In this document: one piece after another, positions 6,518-7,675 of the stretch
Position numbering within the stretch: position 1 is the stretch's first letter
Layout of the letters: each line of letters opens with the position of its first letter
Assembly (NCBI GenBank): GCA_005804005.1
Contig: SYPI01000112.1
Span: 1 to 7,675, forward strand
DNA: 7,675 bases
From: Planctomycetia bacterium
GTDB taxonomy: Bacteria; Planctomycetota; Phycisphaerae; Phycisphaerales; SM1A02
Direction of reading: 5' to 3'
The notes under the pieces: generated by a model
Databases searched by the model: none
What the model saw: only the letters and a program-made list of their open reading frames with translations
What the model was told of the DNA's origin: nothing
Program-made: the position numbers and the translations under genes

Positions 6518-7675
6518 GCCGACGGATCACCAGCCGCTGGCCGGGGAGAACACTGCGCTGTTCGGTTTCACCATCGCGCCAGTGCAGGCGCAGTTGGCAA
6601 GTTTCACCCGGCTTGACCCCGAAGTGCGCCTCCTGCGGCGTGTTCGATTGGAATGGCCCGCCCCCCCAGAACCAGCGGCGCTGCACCAGACCATCCTGCT
6701 CCAGTTCAACCAGCGCCCCCTGACCGCCACGTCCGGGCAGGGCCACCACCACCGAGTCGGTGGAGTTGTCGTGGTCGTTGCGCAGAACACGCAGCGGGCC
6801 GTTCTGTTCGGCCACGATCACATCGATGTCGCCATCGTGATCCAGATCGGCGAACACTGCCGAGCGATCGCGGTGCGCGGTAGCCCACTCCCCCCCCGAC
6901 ACCGCCCGGAATCGCGGGCCGTCGCGCTCCATCAGTAGCGGCCGCTGGGCGTAGTCACTGTCCATGGTGGCCATGGTGGCCTGGGGGTAGACGTGACCAT
7001 TGAAAACCAGCAGGTCTTCGTCGCGGTCGTTGTCGAGGTCGGCCAGCGCGGCGGCCCAACCGCAGAGCGTGCGGCTGGGCGCGGCCACGCCGTACTGCGA
7101 ACTGCGATCATCGAAGCGCTGTCCGGCGCGGTTGAGGTGCAGCGTGTTGGTGTCACTGGAGAAGACGCCGACCAGCAGATCAGGAGAGCCGCTGAGATCG
7201 ACATCGCCCAGAGCAATTCCCATCGAGGCTTGCTCAGTGCCCTCAATGTTGGTGGCCACGCCGCGGCGGCGGCCGGTCTCGTTGAAGCGCAACCCCCCTT
7301 GCCCCTCGAACAGCTGATCGGCCTGCGAATCATTGGCGATGAAGATGTCGGGCTTGCCGTCGAGGGTCAGGTCGGCCACTGCCAGATTGAGGCCGAAGCG
7401 TTCGTCCGCTAGCGCGGCAGCGCGCAGCCCCGACTCCACGCTGCGATCAGCAAACACGCCATTGCCAAGGTTCTCGTAAAGGCGGTCCGGCTCGGCGGTC
7501 ATGCCCCGCGGCCCGGCCATCACCGCGATGTCCTTGAAGCGGCTGGGGGCGGGCAGCGCCGCGGGATCAAACTTCAAGTAGCCAATGACCACCAGATCAA
7601 GATCTCCGTCGAGATCGAGGTCGGCGAAGGCGGCTGATGAATCCCACTGCGTGTCTTGCGGCAGGCCAGCCGCCG
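6501..7675 (-). CDS. FG-GAP/VCBS-repeat protein with ASPIC/UnbV C-terminal domain, 5' partial
   Basis: This is probably a secreted or cell-surface beta-propeller protein; no enzymatic role can be read from it. The frame is open from the right edge of the window (first full codon ends at 7673) to the TGA at 6503-6501, giving 390 visible residues; the N-terminus and any signal peptide lie outside. The GTG at 7592 is internal, because a full calcium-binding repeat precedes it. Five FG-GAP-type units with Asp-rich loops are visible: ADLDLDGDLDLVV (from residue 17), ADLTLDGKPDIFI (about 100), GDVDLSGSPDLLV (about 156), ADLDNDRDEDLLV (about 211) and ADLDHDGDIDVIV (about 275). DRLYENLGNGVFADRS is the usual linker type. 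Residues about 307-384 (GQGALVELEQDG, EAHFGVKPGE, LRLHWRDGE) fit an ASPIC/UnbV domain. The fourth unit has Arg where Gly is usual. It is convergent with cls and likely transcribed separately. Confidence 0.92.
   Translation of the reverse strand, partial: AAGLPQDTQWDSSAAFADLDLDGDLDLVVIGYLKFDPAALPAPSRFKDIAVMAGPRGMTAEPDRLYENLGNGVFADRSVESGLRAAALADERFGLNLAVADLTLDGKPDIFIANDSQADQLFEGQGGLRFNETGRRRGVATNIEGTEQASMGIALGDVDLSGSPDLLVGVFSSDTNTLHLNRAGQRFDDRSSQYGVAAPSRTLCGWAAALADLDNDRDEDLLVFNGHVYPQATMATMDSDYAQRPLLMERDGPRFRAVSGGEWATAHRDRSAVFADLDHDGDIDVIVAEQNGPLRVLRNDHDNSTDSVVVALPGRGGQGALVELEQDGLVQRRWFWGGGPFQSNTPQEAHFGVKPGETCQLRLHWRDGETEQRSVLPGQRLVIRRLKAAG
6962..6979. repeat. Two exact 9-base tandem copies inside the FG-GAP gene
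   Basis: CCATGGTGG occurs twice back to back. On the - strand it encodes Ala-Thr-Met twice (residues ATMATM before DSD) in a loop between two propeller units. Because the unit is a multiple of three, gain or loss of a copy would keep the frame. It is most likely a small local duplication without a function of its own. Confidence 0.85.

Noticed and set aside
6525..6545. CCAGC/GCTGG inverted repeat just after cls, as a terminator.
   Set aside because: The stem is very short with no T-tract on either strand, and it lies in the coding end of the - strand gene.

Overview
The window is a GC-rich, very tightly packed bacterial chromosome segment with seven genes on the + strand and one on the - strand. 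It carries the middle of a division/cell-wall (dcw) cluster in the classical order murC-murB-ddl-ftsQ. The usual next genes, ftsA and ftsZ, do not follow. Instead come a small unrecognised membrane protein gene, a Gre transcript-cleavage factor gene and a cardiolipin synthase-type phospholipase D gene. A secreted-type FG-GAP/VCBS beta-propeller gene with an ASPIC/UnbV C-terminus runs in from the right edge on the opposite strand.

Organism: the best guess is a planctomycete or related PVC bacterium, possibly Phycisphaerae-like. The reasons are a MurC metal-site motif of the form EACEYDRSF, a Ddl with HGPWGEGGPLQE, a very divergent FtsQ, no ftsA/ftsZ after ftsQ, and an ASPIC/UnbV FG-GAP protein. 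These are impressions from remembered family members, not search results, so the lineage call is moderate.

Layout: murC (5' end outside the window) ends in an ATGA overlap with murB, and murB ends in an ATGA overlap with ddl, so these three are almost certainly translationally coupled. A 47-base gap with no evident terminator precedes the ftsQ-like gene. The membrane-protein gene starts inside the ftsQ 3' end. The gre gene follows after about 11 bases and cls after 18 bases. The whole + strand set can therefore be one operon. The cls stop codon overlaps the tail of the convergent FG-GAP gene by 17 bases. No intergenic stretch is longer than about 50 bases, and I see no RNA genes, insertion sequences, CRISPR arrays or clear terminators.

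How the genes work together: MurB makes UDP-MurNAc, MurC adds L-Ala to it, and Ddl makes the D-Ala-D-Ala dipeptide that is later joined to the stem peptide. FtsQ links wall synthesis to the septum in bacteria with a standard divisome. Cls makes cardiolipin or a related anionic phospholipid in the inner membrane. Gre rescues stalled RNA polymerase. The FG-GAP protein is an unrelated, oppositely transcribed neighbour. I found no clear new system. The most notable points are a catalytic Ser-to-Cys replacement in MurB, the unrecognised membrane protein embedded in ftsQ, and the departure from the normal dcw order.
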